Source: Portulaca oleracea
Taxonomy: Eukaryota; Streptophyta; Magnoliopsida; Caryophyllales; Portulacaceae
Length of the DNA: 64,000 bases
Assembly (NCBI GenBank): GCA_029582165.1
Contig: CM055870.1
Coordinates: 4,675,332-4,739,331 of the forward strand
Direction: 5' to 3'
Part shown: positions 13,595-26,779 of the stretch, one piece after another
Layout of the letters: every line of letters starts with the position of its first letter
Numbering within the stretch: the first letter of the stretch is position 1
The notes under the pieces: model-generated
Seen by the model: the letters and a program-made list of their open reading frames with translations, nothing else
Database searches by the model: none
Told to the model about the DNA's origin: nothing
Program-made: the position numbers and the translations under genes

Positions 13595-16058
13595 TACTGC
13601 TCTGATCCGTAACCGTAAGATAATTAATGTGTAACCATGGGGGTTATTATTACCGTACTACTACTGGCTAGCTAGCTATAATTAGGACTATTAATTACGA
13701 TTGTTAATCTTTTTTTACTGGCTAATTACTCTCTCTTTCTTCCTAATCTATTTTTATGTTGTGTAGTGTGGTTTTAATTTTCTCTTGTTTAGCGTGGTTA
13801 ATTATGATAGTTTGTGGTGAATTAAGCTTAATTAGTTAGGAGTGTTAAATATGTATTATGTAGTGATTAGTGAAAGGAGTTGGAGTTTTGTGTGTACAGT
13901 GTATGAGTATGAGTTGTTATTGCGATAAATAAATATTAGTGCAGTGCTATATATGGAGGTTGTCTTTTACTCCAGTTTACACTGTTGGTGCATACGTACA
14001 ATCTTTAATAATCAAATTTGAAAATATATACTATGAGTAAAATTTGAAAATTGTATATCTTATTAGAAAAATTTGCATATACCCCTCTGGATTTTTTCAC
14101 GTTTATAAGCCAATTTTATTTAGTAACTTTTCTGGAGAATATGTGATGCGTAATGAAATTTGTTTGCTAAAATTATTATGATTTTAGTAAACAAATTGTT
14201 TGCTAAAATTATTATGATTTTAGTAAACAAATTTCGTCACAAATCACAAATGTCATGGTTGAATATAAATATCAAAAACATGAAGGATAATAGGTATATG
14301 CAAATTATTCTATCTTATGATGTATACCATGTCTATATAATTTTTTATTTTCTTGTTCAAAGTCTAGAATCGATTGAAATTTGTATTGCGGAAAATGTAC
14401 ATTTTGTAAAATGCAAGGCATATGATTTTTGTCAAGGTTAGTTGTTTTCAAATTGCATTGTGTTTGCATTACAAAGAACAAGGCATTAGGCATATGAACA
14501 AAAATATTTGGTTTTGTGGAGATTCAGCAATTATTTTTTCTTCAAGTATATACAAAGATTTATTTTGCGTATTTGGATTGGTTAATATAACAAACGCGCA
14601 TAACTAAGAAAATTTAAATCCTAATATACTTTATAAAAACCAATCAAATCTGAATAGGCGATAAAAATTTGTTCCAAACTGTTAAGAGGTGGATGTATGT
14701 TAGGCTATAATGAAACAGGTATGGATATAAGTATGGGTATGAATATAAATCTCACCTTCTCCTAAGACGAACTGAAACTCACCGCACGTGCTCGAATCAA
14801 ACACAAAAAGATATATATAAACGATTTTTTCGTTATATATCTCATATGGAATAAGTAATCGGTGAATTTATGTTTCCTATCATCGCAACATAGGATGTGC
14901 ATATTCTTTTGAGAATATTAACTTGCTTGGCCTCACAAAAGGAAGTTCATGGATAATATATGAGAATATATATGTGGTAGGTAATTAATTAACATGCAAG
15001 GGAATATTAAGGATCATTAATATAAAAGAGATAGCAAAACCTAAGTTTAATTACCTCATATGTTTGTCACCTTATATAATTTATAATGAATTATTAGCCA
15101 TTATCAGTTTTTTTTTGTGCATTTTCAAATTTAGGAATATAACAAAATTCTTTTCATTAATAAATACTAATAATACTAAATTACATTAATATACAAGATT
15201 GGGAAGTACTCTATATTTACAAGTAAGGTATCTATAGGACTAGGATACTAGTGTTGTTAATTGGTACATCTTAGAAAGATGCATGCATTCATGTATGTGG
15301 TATGATTCATGAAGTCTATGTGATGCATGATTGAAAAAAGCAAATGAAGAAAAGGCTAAAAGTAGAGGGCTTTTCAATTAGGAATAGATGCTTTCTCATC
15401 TTCATGCACTTGTAAAAATGTTGACTAAGACACATCACAAGGAATAAATTCCCTATAATGAAGGAGGTCCCCTTCCCCAAACCCTAATTAACTTTTTATC
15501 TTTGTTCCTTTTCTTCTAGTTCTCTTTTCAAGTATTTGGTTTATTCTCTAGATATGTAAGTTTCAAATAAAGTTGGAAAAATATGACTCAAATTCCGACA
15601 TCATATATATATATATATAAAAATCGATATGTTATATGACTGGTAACTATCGCTAAATTTTACAGGTCGAAATCAAAGATTAAGTGCCAAATTTCTCATG
15701 AGAAACATAGGCAATGAAACTCACAATTTTCACCCGTATATATATAATAAATTTTTTGCTTATACCAAGAATCGAAACTTGATTGAGAACTTGGATCGGA
15801 AGACGATGTTGGTTGCCAACCTGACTACATAAAAACAATTTAACTATAATATGAAAAACATGATTTGGATTCAATTTATGTAATATTGTTATTGAGATAA
15901 ACATGATTGAATTCAACACTAACCCATTCAATTAAACTTGGCATTATACAATGTAGGGAATGTTCTTTATGTTAATGGGAAAAGTTTAGGTTGTAGTAAA
16001 TGTAAGTTGATATCGGTATGTGCATGTAGATATAGGTGATCAATGCACATTAATATAA
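13595..16058. other. Intergenic: SMR 3' flank, then AT-rich DNA, no gene
   Basis: No coding frame with family resemblance. Features are a tandem duplication at 14162-14233 and a (TA)n run near 15604-15620. Small frames between 14160 and 14610 are low-complexity and untypical of protein. Confidence 0.65.
14162..14233. repeat. Tandem duplication of a 36-bp self-complementary unit
   Basis: The unit GTTTGCTAAAATTATTATGA..., ending TTAGTAAACAAATT, occurs twice head to tail. Each unit can itself fold, because GTTTGCTAAAAT pairs with ATTTTAGTAAAC. Confidence 0.8.
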
Positions 16059-16551
16059 GGATTTTCGGATACTAATATATTGTATTTTAAGAGTATTCGA
16101 CAATAATACACCGAACTTTTTTCTTGTACAATAATATATACGAAGTATTATGCTTTAAGGGTGTTAGACAATAAATGCATGCAGAACAATTTTGACGGTG
16201 GCTAATTAGGTGACAGTCCTACGTAAAATGCCGAGGATATGAGCCGACAAAAAATTTAAATCTTGACTAGACTAATGTCAAGTCACCAAGTCGAGATAAT
16301 CAAATTTTATAAACTTAAAGTCACATTTGCTTATTTGAACTAACTTGCTGACACGACATTAATTTAATTAAGAATTTATTCTCTTGCCAACGTAACTCAT
16401 CTCCTCATCATGTCAAGCAAGATCGACTACACTGTCATGATCTTTCTGGGTGCATTATTATCCAACGCCCTGAAATACATTAGGAAAAAGTTCAGTCAAC
16501 TATTATTCAGTACCTCAAATTAATACTCTATTTATTAGCATCCAAAAATCT
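16059..16551. mobile_element. Foldback MULE-like element, family B, copy 1 (perfect 9-bp TSD)
   Basis: It starts GGATTTTCGGATACTAATAT and ends TTAGCATCCAAAAATCT, with perfect TTAATATAA duplications at 16050-16058 and 16552-16560. The subterminal text repeats 'gacaataatacaccgaact' phrases in both orientations. The centre, with GACGGTGGCTAATTAGGTGACA and a CAAGTCACCAAGTCGAG block, matches the centre of the 48818-49356 copy. No transposase. Confidence 0.85.
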
Positions 16552-16631
16552 TTAATATAAATAGATGCTCATGCGTGAGTCATGAATGAAAATCGATGCA
16601 GGTACTTAGTATGATATAAAATGTCATAAAG

Positions 16632-16800
16632 TCAATCACCTCTTGTCTGAGTGGCAAGAGGTCCATCTTCTATCCCTACCCTCCAAGGTTTGAATCTTGG
16701 AATGAACATTTCTCTCTTACCTGTTCGAAGAATTCTATGGGTAGGAATGGGGCCCAGTTTTGAGTCATTGACACCCTTGTTCCCCGTTCATTACAGATTT
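16632..16800 (+). repeat. tRNA-derived SINE
   Basis: The head CTCTTGTCTGAGTGGCAAGAGG contains an A-box-like TGTCTGAGTGGC segment. GGTTTGAATCTTGG at 16687-16700 matches the pol III B box (GGTTCRANNCC) apart from small changes. Spacing between the boxes (about 35 nt) is tRNA-like, but the ends do not pair as an acceptor stem, so this is a SINE head rather than a tRNA gene. The tail near 16790-16820 is not clearly bounded. Confidence 0.55.
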
Positions 16801-18204
16801 ATTAAGTTATTCCCTTAAAATAGAGACCCGACGTATTGAACTGCTTATCTATATCCATATAATGTCATAAAATTAACTTGTTTATTCCCCTATATTCTGT
16901 GATAGAGGTAATTGTGAGCTCCCAAAATGTTGTAGGAGAAATGGGACACAACTACACATGTTTTGTTCCCAACATTATCTAATAAGGACGAGGAAGGTTC
17001 TCTTTGCCTGTACGTAGTTTATGTTGCTTTTAATTTGTCTTAAAGTGACTCACTTTTATTTATATGTAAGTTTTCAAATTATGAGGACAAGCCATAAATG
17101 GAGGGAGTTTACAAAGGGAGAATATTAGAATCCTATGTAACTATGTAATATATGAGATTGACCCTTCATCTAATATGTGTATAAAATATCATCCATCCAT
17201 GCACTTTTTAAATTCAAACCCCTAAAAGTCTCTATCAAAAATTTTAAAAAAAATGAAAAAAAAGTCTACTATATCAATTAATCAAACCTAGCTTCACACA
17301 CTTAAAGTAAGCAAGTAAATTTCACTAATGGATTGATACTTGATATCATATGGACATATGGTAATTTTTTATTCTAAAAATTTATTTTGCTAGGTAACTT
17401 TATAAAGTTTATGTACTATGGTAGTTTATTTTTTTATCTATAAATTTGTTTTGCTAGGTAAGTTTATAAAGTTATGTACTAATTAACTATGTGATTTTCT
17501 TAAAAGTATATGTATGCAATGCTTTCAATTTCTTTTATTTTTTCCTCATTTGATTTTTCCATGGACAACATTTTATAAAATTGTTCAGAGAGGTTGATCG
17601 ATGAAATACATTACATTTTGAATAATTCGTAAATAATACTCTCACTCAAGTATGTTTAATTGAGAGGCTCCTAACAAATGAGCTACTTTAAAAGAAAGTG
17701 ATATAAATAGACATTTCAATATCTTTAAACCACACTTAACCATATATCCGGGTGTTACAATCATTGATTTAGAGCATGTCGACCACCGGATTATCATTGC
17801 TTTTTTGAAGACAATAATTTATGTTGATGTTATCGATTTGTATGACTTTTTTTTGTAATGAATATTCTTCTTTAATAAAAAAACAAAACTTCATTGATAT
17901 ATGTCTCTTGGTCACCAACAACTTCAAGCTTGCGCCTCTCTTCGAGACAGTGCCCAGATCGTTACTCTTCTCACGCAGGTCGAAAATTTCCCGACAAGAA
18001 ATCTAATCTCCACAATTTTACACGTTTTAAAGTTATCTTAGATTATCTCATCAAAATACCAGTCGATCCCTATAAATCACACACATTATTATCCGTTCGC
18101 CTGAAGAACGTTTCTTCATTCACAATGCTCAAGCCTAACACTAAAACCAACTTGTGTCAAACATTACTCCTATTGTACCATATACCTAAATACTAAAAAT
18201 AATT
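16801..18204. other. Intergenic, AT-rich, with a 60-bp direct repeat; no gene
   Basis: A diverged direct duplication of about 60 bp occupies 17358-17480, each copy ending TTTATAAAGTT(T)ATGTACT. Open frames at 17821-18196 show no recognisable domain and no intron structure that I could defend. Confidence 0.6.
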
Positions 18205-18206
18205 TA

Positions 18207-18718
18207 CTCCCTCCATTCCAAATTAATTGACACTTTGACTAAATTTTGACCGTTAACTATTTACAAACTACAATAGGTAACAATATGAAATTAGGTCCCG
18301 TTCTTTTATACAGTACCGCGGGGTGCGATACCGCATCAAACCGCACTACTCAATATTCTACCACACTTCACCACACTCCACCACACTTTACCACAAATCA
18401 TTACGGAATACTTTTCTCTCTCTTCAATTTTCTCATCTACTTTTTAAATTCTCTATCCTCACCTACTGACCTACCCAGCCTACCATAACTTCCACCACAA
18501 CTTACCACAACCCACCACACTTCACCACACTTTTTCAAATTCCACCATACCGCAACGGTATCGTACAAAAGAACAGGGCCTTAGTTCCATAGTAACTTTT
18601 AGTAAAATATCTTTCTAATAGTAGTAATTTCATATTGTAATTCTTTATAATTTACGAGTAATTGACGGTTAAAATTTAGTAAATGTGTCAATTAATTTAG
18701 TACGTTAGAAGTATGTAG
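18207..18718. mobile_element. Stowaway-like MITE interrupted by a Tourist-like MITE
   Basis: The left end is CTCCCTCCATTCCAAATTAA preceded by TA (18205-18206). The right arm TGTGTCAATTAATTTAGTAC pairs with the left arm AATTAATTGACAC. The right terminus is mutated, so 18718 is approximate. The interior is split at 18291-18583 by a Tourist-like MITE with its own TTA duplications, so the Stowaway-like element is the older one. Confidence 0.65.
18294..18580. mobile_element. Tourist/Harbinger-like MITE (TTA TSD), nested
   Basis: Starts GGTCCCGTTCTTTTATACAG and ends TACAAAAGAACAGGGCC, flanked by TTA at 18291-18293 and 18581-18583. The interior carries repeated CCACACTT/TACCGC motifs. TTA duplications plus GGNCCNGTTCTTTT termini define the family shared with 10864, 26565, 30690 and 48934. 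Confidence 0.85.
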
Positions 18719-21108
18719 TTAATGTCACACATTACTAAAGAGTTCGAGTGGATGAATATTGGGATCGATGTGCATGTATATCAAGAAGGAATGAAGGTGG
18801 GGAGATGAAGATTAGTGTGTTAAAAGATGTGATTTTCCTTTATTAAAAACCTTGGGGCACCAAAACTCTAATCTTGGGAGTTCAATTTCTTGACTTTCAT
18901 TATAATTATAATTTTTTTTATACTTACAAAATTCTGCATGGGGATCTGAGCCTGGTTATTTCTGACACACTCAATCAATCAATTTCCTTTTTTTTAAAAA
19001 TAAGATTTGGTCAATGAAAGTATAACACGTATGCCATTTTCCCTGCAACTTACATTACATTTGGCATGAAGGATAGTGTGGTCCAAAGTCCATAAAATTT
19101 TGTCCGATCGAGAATATTTGAATTGTTCAATTTGAGAAAGATTGGTTTTAAATTTAGATTTTTTGTCCAAATTTTTATGCTGATCGGCCAGAGCCTACAT
19201 AGCTCGGATTGGGCATCAAACTTTATGTAGTTCGAAGTCATTTTTTACTAGTTCCTGAGAGTACCTTAGTGTGCAAAAATACTGTGTTTACAACGAAAAA
19301 TAGGTATTTTTCCTTATGAACTTCCCTTCCAAACCTGCTATCATATGAAATTGGGAAAAAGAAAGAAGCATAAAAAGAACGGATCTAAAAAGGGCCGCGA
19401 GTTGGGGGAGATGGTATTATGTAGGACGAAATGGCAGACTATCGATGTTGTTACTAAATGTTGCTTAAGAAGAGTGGCATTGAAGCCATTGGCTGTAGCC
19501 CCAGATCAAGCAAGCGTTGCGAGACTGTATTTTAACATAAAGTTTCTCTTTTTTAATTGTCTGAACACGTTTTCGACCCAAATTTAATTTCGTCCAAAAT
19601 TGTACAATTTGGTCCGATCCGAAAAAATCAGATCTTGACATAAATTTCTCGTCCGAATTTTGAAATTGTTTGAATTTATCCAACCCAAATTTACCCAGAC
19701 CCGAATTTTCACCGGCGCTACTTTTATTCATTCCTACAAATTTGTTTATTTGTTTTTCTGTATGTTCATAGAAAAAATATTACAACTACCTCTACTGGAA
19801 TAATTTTATAAAATAGTGTATTATTGAAGACCACGTGATGAACAGTGAATCAAACATAATCTTAAGTACTTAATTAATTTTACGATCCATTAATCATACC
19901 TCATTATTAACGTTGAACATATACAGTCAAATATCCAGCTTAGTACTTATAGTGTATAACTTTGCCTAATTATTGCCCAAATATATCCATTCATTACTAT
20001 ATGTATTTATAATTAGTTTTGTGCTACCTACCAAAACTACTCTGCTAGTGGTTAACTAATTTATTTTAAAAGTATTGATATAATTAATTGGAAAATTTTC
20101 TTTCATTTTAAGCCCAAGACAAAGTGTTGGAAATGTAATATCTCTTCACATCTCCTACCTCTTCTATATATATACATGTCCAAATCATTTTAATATATTC
20201 AGTATTCTCTTGTAGCTTATCACAATAGGGATCACCCGTAGTTTATCACAACACATCTCGATTTAAATCTTATCCAATTTGGCTAAACCATAAATTCATC
20301 GGATCATCTTCATCTTTGTCGCATTCACCTTTTGACAATGCACAACCTTTGTAGCCCAAGACTCCATTTAGCATAGTCGGACAAATTACGATACAATACA
20401 TCTTTCCTTTATACTTAAATGTCTCTTACCAAAATATCTATTGGGTTTTATGACCCATTGAATTCTCCTCAATGTCCACAGAGCTCAACGCATGTGTTTT
20501 GGCCCGAACTAGTCCAACATAGGTTGCCGCACGGACAAAAAGCACAGATAATGCATTTTTAGCCAACACTGGCCATGTCCCGCATGACACGGTCCGTGTA
20601 AGCCGCGGATTATATTTTTCCGCGTTGTTCTATTTTTTTCGAAGGTTAGGTTTTGTTATTTTTCCTTACTTTTGCCTTATGGTGAGTTTCACCTATTCTT
20701 TCTAGGGAGAGAAAAGAGAGAGTCATCCCCTTGTAATCCAATACTATGGAAGAGTGTGAGAAAATTCTTGAGATTATATTACAATCTCTATCTGGAGGAT
20801 CAAACCACACATTGTGGTTGTACGCAGCCACACAATGTACTCCCTTCCTCATAGTCGATTTTATTTGTTTGTTATATCTGTATATGTTTTCTCCTAGTAA
20901 TTCAACTTTCCACGTAGATCATTTCTTCATTATTTTTAATTAACTTTCATTAATTTCTTATAACTCATCTCATGCCGAATTTCCACATACTTCATAAACG
21001 CTATCGAATTTCCACATACTTCATAATTTAATTATCTAGTGGAGAGATCAAAAGGATTAACGCTAATATCCTTTATCACTAGCGACGGATTAACGCTTAA
21101 ATTAATTA
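18719..21108. other. Intergenic, AT-rich; hAT-like fragment; no gene
   Basis: It holds the hAT-like fragment listed at 19560-19720 and a related diverged stretch near 19080-19250 (TTGTCCAAATTTTTATGC). From 20125 a TGTTGGAAATGTAATATC start and downstream text near 20640-20860 have the flavour of a copia LTR, but no matching end or duplication was found. No protein-coding gene seen. Confidence 0.55.
19560..19720 (-). mobile_element. Fragment of a hAT-like MITE family
   Basis: The right edge GACCCGAATTTTCACCGGCGCTA, read on the minus strand, is TAGCGCCGGTGAAAATTCGG. This matches the left terminus of the repeat at 49392 (TAGCACCGGCCAAAAATTCG). The body shares the gtccgaattttg/gatccgaaaaaa phrases of the intact 240-bp copy at 31021-31260. 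The left terminus is not clear, so this copy looks truncated. Confidence 0.5.
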
Positions 21109-21366
21109 CTCCCTCCGTTCCATATTTAACTGTCGTTTTTGGAAATTGTGCAGTCAAAATTCGAAAATTTTGACTATAAATTTCTCAATATATACAATGA
21201 GTTATGATATAAAATTACCATCATTAGATTCGTAACGAAAAATACTATCATAAAAGTATAATATTGCAATTGTTAATAACATATTATGCAAGAAATTATC
21301 AATCAAAGAATAATATTGAAAATCGTGAAAGTCAAAATTATGACAATCAATATGGAACAGATGGAG
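21109..21366. mobile_element. Stowaway-like MITE (TA TSD)
   Basis: A 258-bp element from CTCCCTCCGTTCCATATTTA to AATATGGAACAGATGGAG, with TA at 21107-21108 and 21367-21368. The terminal inverted repeats (CTCCCTCCGTTCCATATT against CTCCATCTGTTCCATATT) have two mismatches in 18. Confidence 0.85.
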
Positions 21367-23189
21367 TATCTAATGGAGAGATAAAAGGGGTCAAACTTGG
21401 TGGGCGTTGATAATTTAATTATTACAGTGGATCAAGCATATTTTACCGCAGCCAAAGCCAACAGAAGTAACATAATAACACCATAATGATGGAAGTGACA
21501 ACAAAAGTTTGACTGAGTGTGCTGTTGACTTTTGACTCATCTTCATTTTTCTGAATATGCATTAAGATTTGAGAGCCCACCATGGTCAAAGGCACCGCAA
21601 ACATCAACAATTCTGGTGGAGCTTGCTATTTCCCATCGTATTTGCAACAATATATCTCAATATAATTCCGCTAATATAAAGTTTGAAAGAATTTATATAT
21701 GGACTAACATTTTTTTCCATACATCGGAATGCATGAGTTTAGACAACACAAATAAAAATATATCAACATGTCCATATGTTTATATCAAATTCGATCAAAG
21801 TCAAAAAATCAGACAAACAATTTATACTTGTACCTATATTTTTTTTGAGTTGATAGAACCAAACACAACTTTGGCAACTCTTTTAGTGTTTATGGCCGGT
21901 CATGTTTGGTAAACAACTTATTAAATGATTTATTGGGAAAAAATGACTTATTGAAAGATTTGATCAGCTTATTGTGTTGGCTATTTGTAAAAATTATCAT
22001 AACCCAAACTTTACCAAAACTTACATACATGTGATCATAAAAGTACTTGTTACACATTATTTTAAAATTGTGATGAAGGTATAAATAGAATTTCAACAGT
22101 TATATTTTTTATTAAGCACAATTTTTTCAAACATAAACAGTCAATCCAAACAACTAATTGTAAATAACCAACATAAACAACCAATTGCCAGTTGTTCGAC
22201 TAACGGACCTATATATATATACCCCATTAATGTTTTTATATATATACCCCATTAATGTTTGGATGTAGACGATAGCATACTACCAAGTAGTCCATTTACT
22301 TTGACTTTTGACTTTGATTTTGACTTGTTTCTACAATTCTACTCAATCTATACTCTATAGGAATTCTCATTCATTGCTTTTCCTTCTTCGTTGGATTAAT
22401 TACAATTATAATTTTTATTTCTTATCAATCTCATTTAAAATATGTATATTTATCTGTTATAGAATTTAAAATATATATTTAAAATTTCATATATTTAAGT
22501 GTTGTGATTGATGTGATTTACCTTATGTTAGAGCATGCAAAAATTTGTCCAACCTGATAACCTCGATTTGTCTGACCCAGGAAAACTGGGTACTGTCCTC
22601 AAATTTTCATTGGAAAATTGATATTGACCAATTTGACCGAATATTCAAACACAATATTATTCAAATTTCTATCGTCGAAACTCGATTTAAACCCGAATTT
22701 ATGCTTGTCTGATTTATTCGACCCAAGAAATACATTAAAAAAAAGGTATTAGACATCAAGTTTTCATGTGATGTCCAATTTGTCCAATGCTGAAATTACC
22801 CAAACCCCACGGGACCTACTTATCTACATTGTCTTACCTGCTTATGCTTCCAACAACCTACTTATTTCTTGAAGCCTGGCCCATATATTTAAGGCATAGA
22901 CCAATACATTTGCAAAGCCTACAGGGACAAAAAGCGATGGAATATGTATTCAAGGCCCATATCATCCTGTTACTTCTTGAAGCCTGGCCCAATAAAAAGT
23001 TTCAATTTCAGAGCCCAATTAGAAGAAAAGGCCCAGCTGATATGCATCAGATCAGTACAACTTTCGCCTAGTTGGATTCAATTTTTAAGAATTAACTGTC
23101 ATTTCCACATTAATTAACTGTGTGAATGAATATAACTTAGGCTTTGTCCAAATTTTCAGGTAGAACAAACTCTAAAAAAGACCTAATTA
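21367..23189. other. Intergenic, AT-rich, no gene
   Basis: An open frame at 21532-21912 has no recognisable domain, and its composition matches the surrounding noncoding DNA. A tandem duplication (ATATATATACCCCATTAATG, twice) lies at 22209-22262. From 22529 TAGAGCATGCAAAAATTTGT and the following phrases to about 22725 look like another decayed hAT MITE of the 31021 family, without a defined right end. Confidence 0.55.
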
Positions 23190-23515
23190 TTGCTTCCTTT
23201 GTCTCATATTAATTGTCTCTAATATCCTTTTTGGTTGAGAATTTCTTATAGCGTATTTTATCAAAAAATTACGATATTATATTCTTATAATAGTATTTTT
23301 CGTTATAAATCTAATGATAATGCTCTCATATACTAAAATATTATATATATTGAGAAATTAATTAGTTTTTTTATCACCAACCCTCATGATTCTCATATAC
23401 TTCTATTTCATTAATTTCTTAATTTATGTTTTTTGAAAAAAAATATATTGTGCAACGCTTCGATAAATTGAGAAATTAATGACGTCAGATGATAATTAAT
23501 ATGAAACAGAAACAG
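23190..23515. mobile_element. Stowaway-like MITE (TA TSD), diverged
   Basis: Starts TTGCTTCCTTTGTCTCATAT and ends AATTAATATGAAACAGAAACAG, with TA at 23188-23189 and 23516-23517. The arms pair imperfectly (CATATTAATTGTC with GATAATTAATATG). Confidence 0.55.
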
Positions 23516-26500
23516 TAAATATCAATATCTTGTCCAATATTCCATTCATCTAGATCCGGAATAACCCAACAAACCCTAATCTTTCGAGAGCCATATGTAA
23601 GATTACACCTTACATATTGTGCAACGCTTCGATAAAATCCAATGCCGACACACCAAACTTTGACATATGTAACAAAAATCAAACAGGAAAGAAATGGTTA
23701 AGAATACGCAATATAAGTGCACACATAGCATTATGCATAACATTGTTGTCTTTTTTCTAGTACGATCAACAATACTATATTATATACAGAATAGATCCAT
23801 GCAATTGTATTGTATATAAAAGCCTTACTCTACAAATATTACCCTAAAAAGAGGAACAAACATAAAAAATAAGGATGTATATCTATGTAGCTAGTGTTGA
23901 ATATGACATGTTGGCACGAGGACATGTTTGTTTGGTCCACGATCTTCTTGGAGTTTTGGCAACAAATACAAATGCCTATTTGTGTTTTAACACCAACCCT
24001 CATGACAATCATTTTAGTCTTCAAGGAAACTTCACTACTACGTACACCCCATGTCAATGTCCCCTCTTGCTTTTCCTATGCTAGGACCACTACCATTTTT
24101 CTATCCTTTTCGGCTCTCTAATTTGTACCATACAGCTTAACGTACTGTGTGTCTGAATCAGTTTGGTGATTAACGGGTATTTCTTATTGTAAGTCTGGAT
24201 CAGTTTGGTGATCAATATTTCTTTGTTTTCCTCCTCTTGATGCGGATCTTTGTAGAATATGGTAGTGACAGACAAATCGTTCTATTCAATTTATTGCAAG
24301 TAACTTGCTACCGACTATGATCAACATTTCTTTCCATTTTTTCATCATGTGGCGTTATCTTTGTAGAATATATGTAGTGATTGACAAATTGTTCTTTCCA
24401 ATTTTTCATATAACTTGTTGGTGATTTCTAAAAGAAAGAGAGAGAGAGAGAGAAGAAAACCTTCTTGCGGATTATTTCGATAAATGTTTTCAGTTGAGTT
24501 GGTGTGATCTAATTTGTGAATCTTGATTGTTGTAAAAAAAATGGAGTAATTGATTGGTTTTGAGAATTGTTTAAGATAAATTGAAGAGCATATTATACAT
24601 CAATATTTTTGTGATTTTTTTATATTATCTAAAATTTTAAAAAAATCCAGGAAAAGACAAGAGGAATGATTGAGAAGATAAAACAACATGAGCTTATCAA
24701 ATATGCACTAATAGACTACAACAACATTCTTTTTAATTTTACCAAAGAGAGATAAATTGAGTGTAAGAATTGAATAAGACATGTCATAAATCATAAGGGT
24801 TTTATCTCAAAATCCAAACAAACAATGACAAGTAATAAAAAGTGATTACTCATGCATTACACTGTTTTCTACAATATTGTTTTCAATTACCATGGACCAT
24901 CCCAAAAAAAGCAAATTGTGAGAATTAATTATTAGATAAATAAGAACAACAAAAACAGACAAATCACCAAATATATTTACAACAATTCCACTATTTTGCA
25001 CACCATATATATGAACATCTACATATCACCCTTGATTGTGAGCCCATTGGACCGTTGTATAAAACTGTTCATTAAAGTTTGCATAATTTTAGAATGCCTC
25101 CAAAAAGTGTAAAGCGTAAACTTAAAGTCCCACGGATGTGGCAAAACTACGTGACAATCAAGATTGCAACACAGTCCAACTAGATAGATCTCGATTAGAC
25201 ACACAAATTTTCTTGATTTGCAATTTCATTTTTTGTGCCTGTTTTCTCATGAAGCTTTTGCATGAAGCTTGTACTATCAAGCATGAAGTTGTTAGCAGAC
25301 AAACAATAATAAGGGCATAAATAAATAAAGATTCGATACATGAAATTAATGTGGAAAAACTCAAACCGGGAAAAAACCATGAATTATGCACTATCAGAGG
25401 ATTACAACAGTGTTTCAGATATTCCAGATGAGCCTCACAAAATTCTCTCAGGAACACAAGATTATAAAACACTCCCAATTGCATACCAATAAGCCTCACA
25501 CCTAGGCTATATTTTTAGTACAATGCTAACACAATTATTTAGGGTTAGTATATTCCTTACAGCCAATGAATTACAAAAAGAGTCGGCTAACAAATTAACA
25601 ACTTGATTCATGCTCAAACTTTTCTACCTTGCTCCCCAAGACACATAGACCAACCCAAAATTAGTGTTCACATTCAACCCAACAAATATACCTCTTGGTT
25701 GAAAGATTGAGCCATGCAATCGCTATCAAGCACTAGTTCGAAGTGGGGCCTAGAGCCTATCTGAATAGCGGCGGATTTAGAAAATTTTGTTTATGTGATT
25801 GTTTTAGAAGGATCACTAGGTAGTCTAGATTGGGTTCGAAAATAGATTTATCTGATTTTATCTTCTCAATTACGTTTCAATCAAGTCCATAAAATGACTT
25901 CGCTAAGGCACATATCTAGATTTTTAAATGTAATATTTTATTACACATGGCAAAACTAATTTGGAGTCCAAAACTTGACATGAGAACTAGCTTGACTCAT
26001 ACCCAAAATAGATAACCTAAGCTGAACCAAATTCAAAATTGGCCCAATTTTACGTATATCAAACTCTCAGCTTGTTGGATCAGACAATGATCATCTCTAA
26101 CTTGAATAAAGTATAACTTTATCCAAATATGAGGTTGAATTAATAAAACAAAACTTGATCTAAAGTTAAACAAGCACATAAAAGAACGAAATGACTCATT
26201 TGTTAGATATGCCATATAACATTCCTCCATTTCTATATATCTACCATCATTGACCTTTTACATTTTCAATATTCAACTTTAACTATCATTTTCTACTAAT
26301 ATATTTCAAAAATTTATAAAATTATACTTTAACAAAAGTAATTCTCAATATGAATCTTCTATTGATATATTTCAAAAATATTATACTTTAAAAGAATTAT
26401 TCAATATGAATCTAATAACAATAATTTATGTGATATACCATCATATATAATGGCATATTTTTTTTAGAGTTTAAATTGGTTTTTGAAAGTTACGTTTTTA

Positions 26501-26564
26501 TATTAATCAAATCTTCAGGAATTATCCACAAAGTTTAATTTATGGGGAAGTTACTTACATTTAA
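23516..26564. other. Intergenic, AT-rich, no gene
   Basis: No credible coding region. A diverged direct duplication of about 125 bp lies near 24240-24430 (repeated TCTTTGTAGAATAT...GTAGTGA...GACAAAT), and a (GA)n run near 24436-24455. Possible decayed Stowaway arms (TTCCTCCATTTCTATATATC) start near 26222. Small minus-strand frames near 23839-24057 and 25158-25499 lack recognisable features. Confidence 0.55.
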
Positions 26565-26779
26565 GGCCCCGTTCTTTTCTCCGATTGGCAAACTGCGGTG
26601 CCACAGCATACCGCAATTTGCCACAACCCACCACAATTTACCACAAATCATTACTTTTCTCTCTCCCCACTTTTCTCCTCTACTTTTTACATTCTCTCTC
26701 CTCACCTACCGCACATACCAATAACCCGCCACAATTTCACCACACCATACCGCGCCATACCGCAGAAAAGAACAGGGCC
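26565..26779. mobile_element. Tourist/Harbinger-like MITE (TAA TSD)
   Basis: A 215-bp element from GGCCCCGTTCTTTTCTCCGA to CCGCAGAAAAGAACAGGGCC, flanked by TAA (26562-26564 and 26780-26782). The interior of CCACAA/TACCGC repeats surrounding a CTCTCTCC tract is the same as in the copy at 30690-30904. Confidence 0.9.

Noticed and set aside
16640..16705. tRNA gene
   Set aside because: A and B boxes are present, but no acceptor stem or anticodon arm can be formed; better explained as a SINE.
17821..18196. Open frames of 61 and 100 codons
   Set aside because: No family resemblance and they run into the Stowaway-like repeat at 18207.
20125..20930. Possible solo copia LTR beginning TGTTGGAAATGTAATATC
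   Set aside because: No CAACA-type end and no matching 5-bp duplication of CAAAG found downstream.
21532..21912. Open frame of 126 residues
   Set aside because: No domain, no homologue recognised, composition matches flanking noncoding DNA, no promoter or splice support.
23839..24121. Overlapping small frames on both strands
   Set aside because: Mutually overlapping, no recognisable domain, no splice context; judged noncoding.
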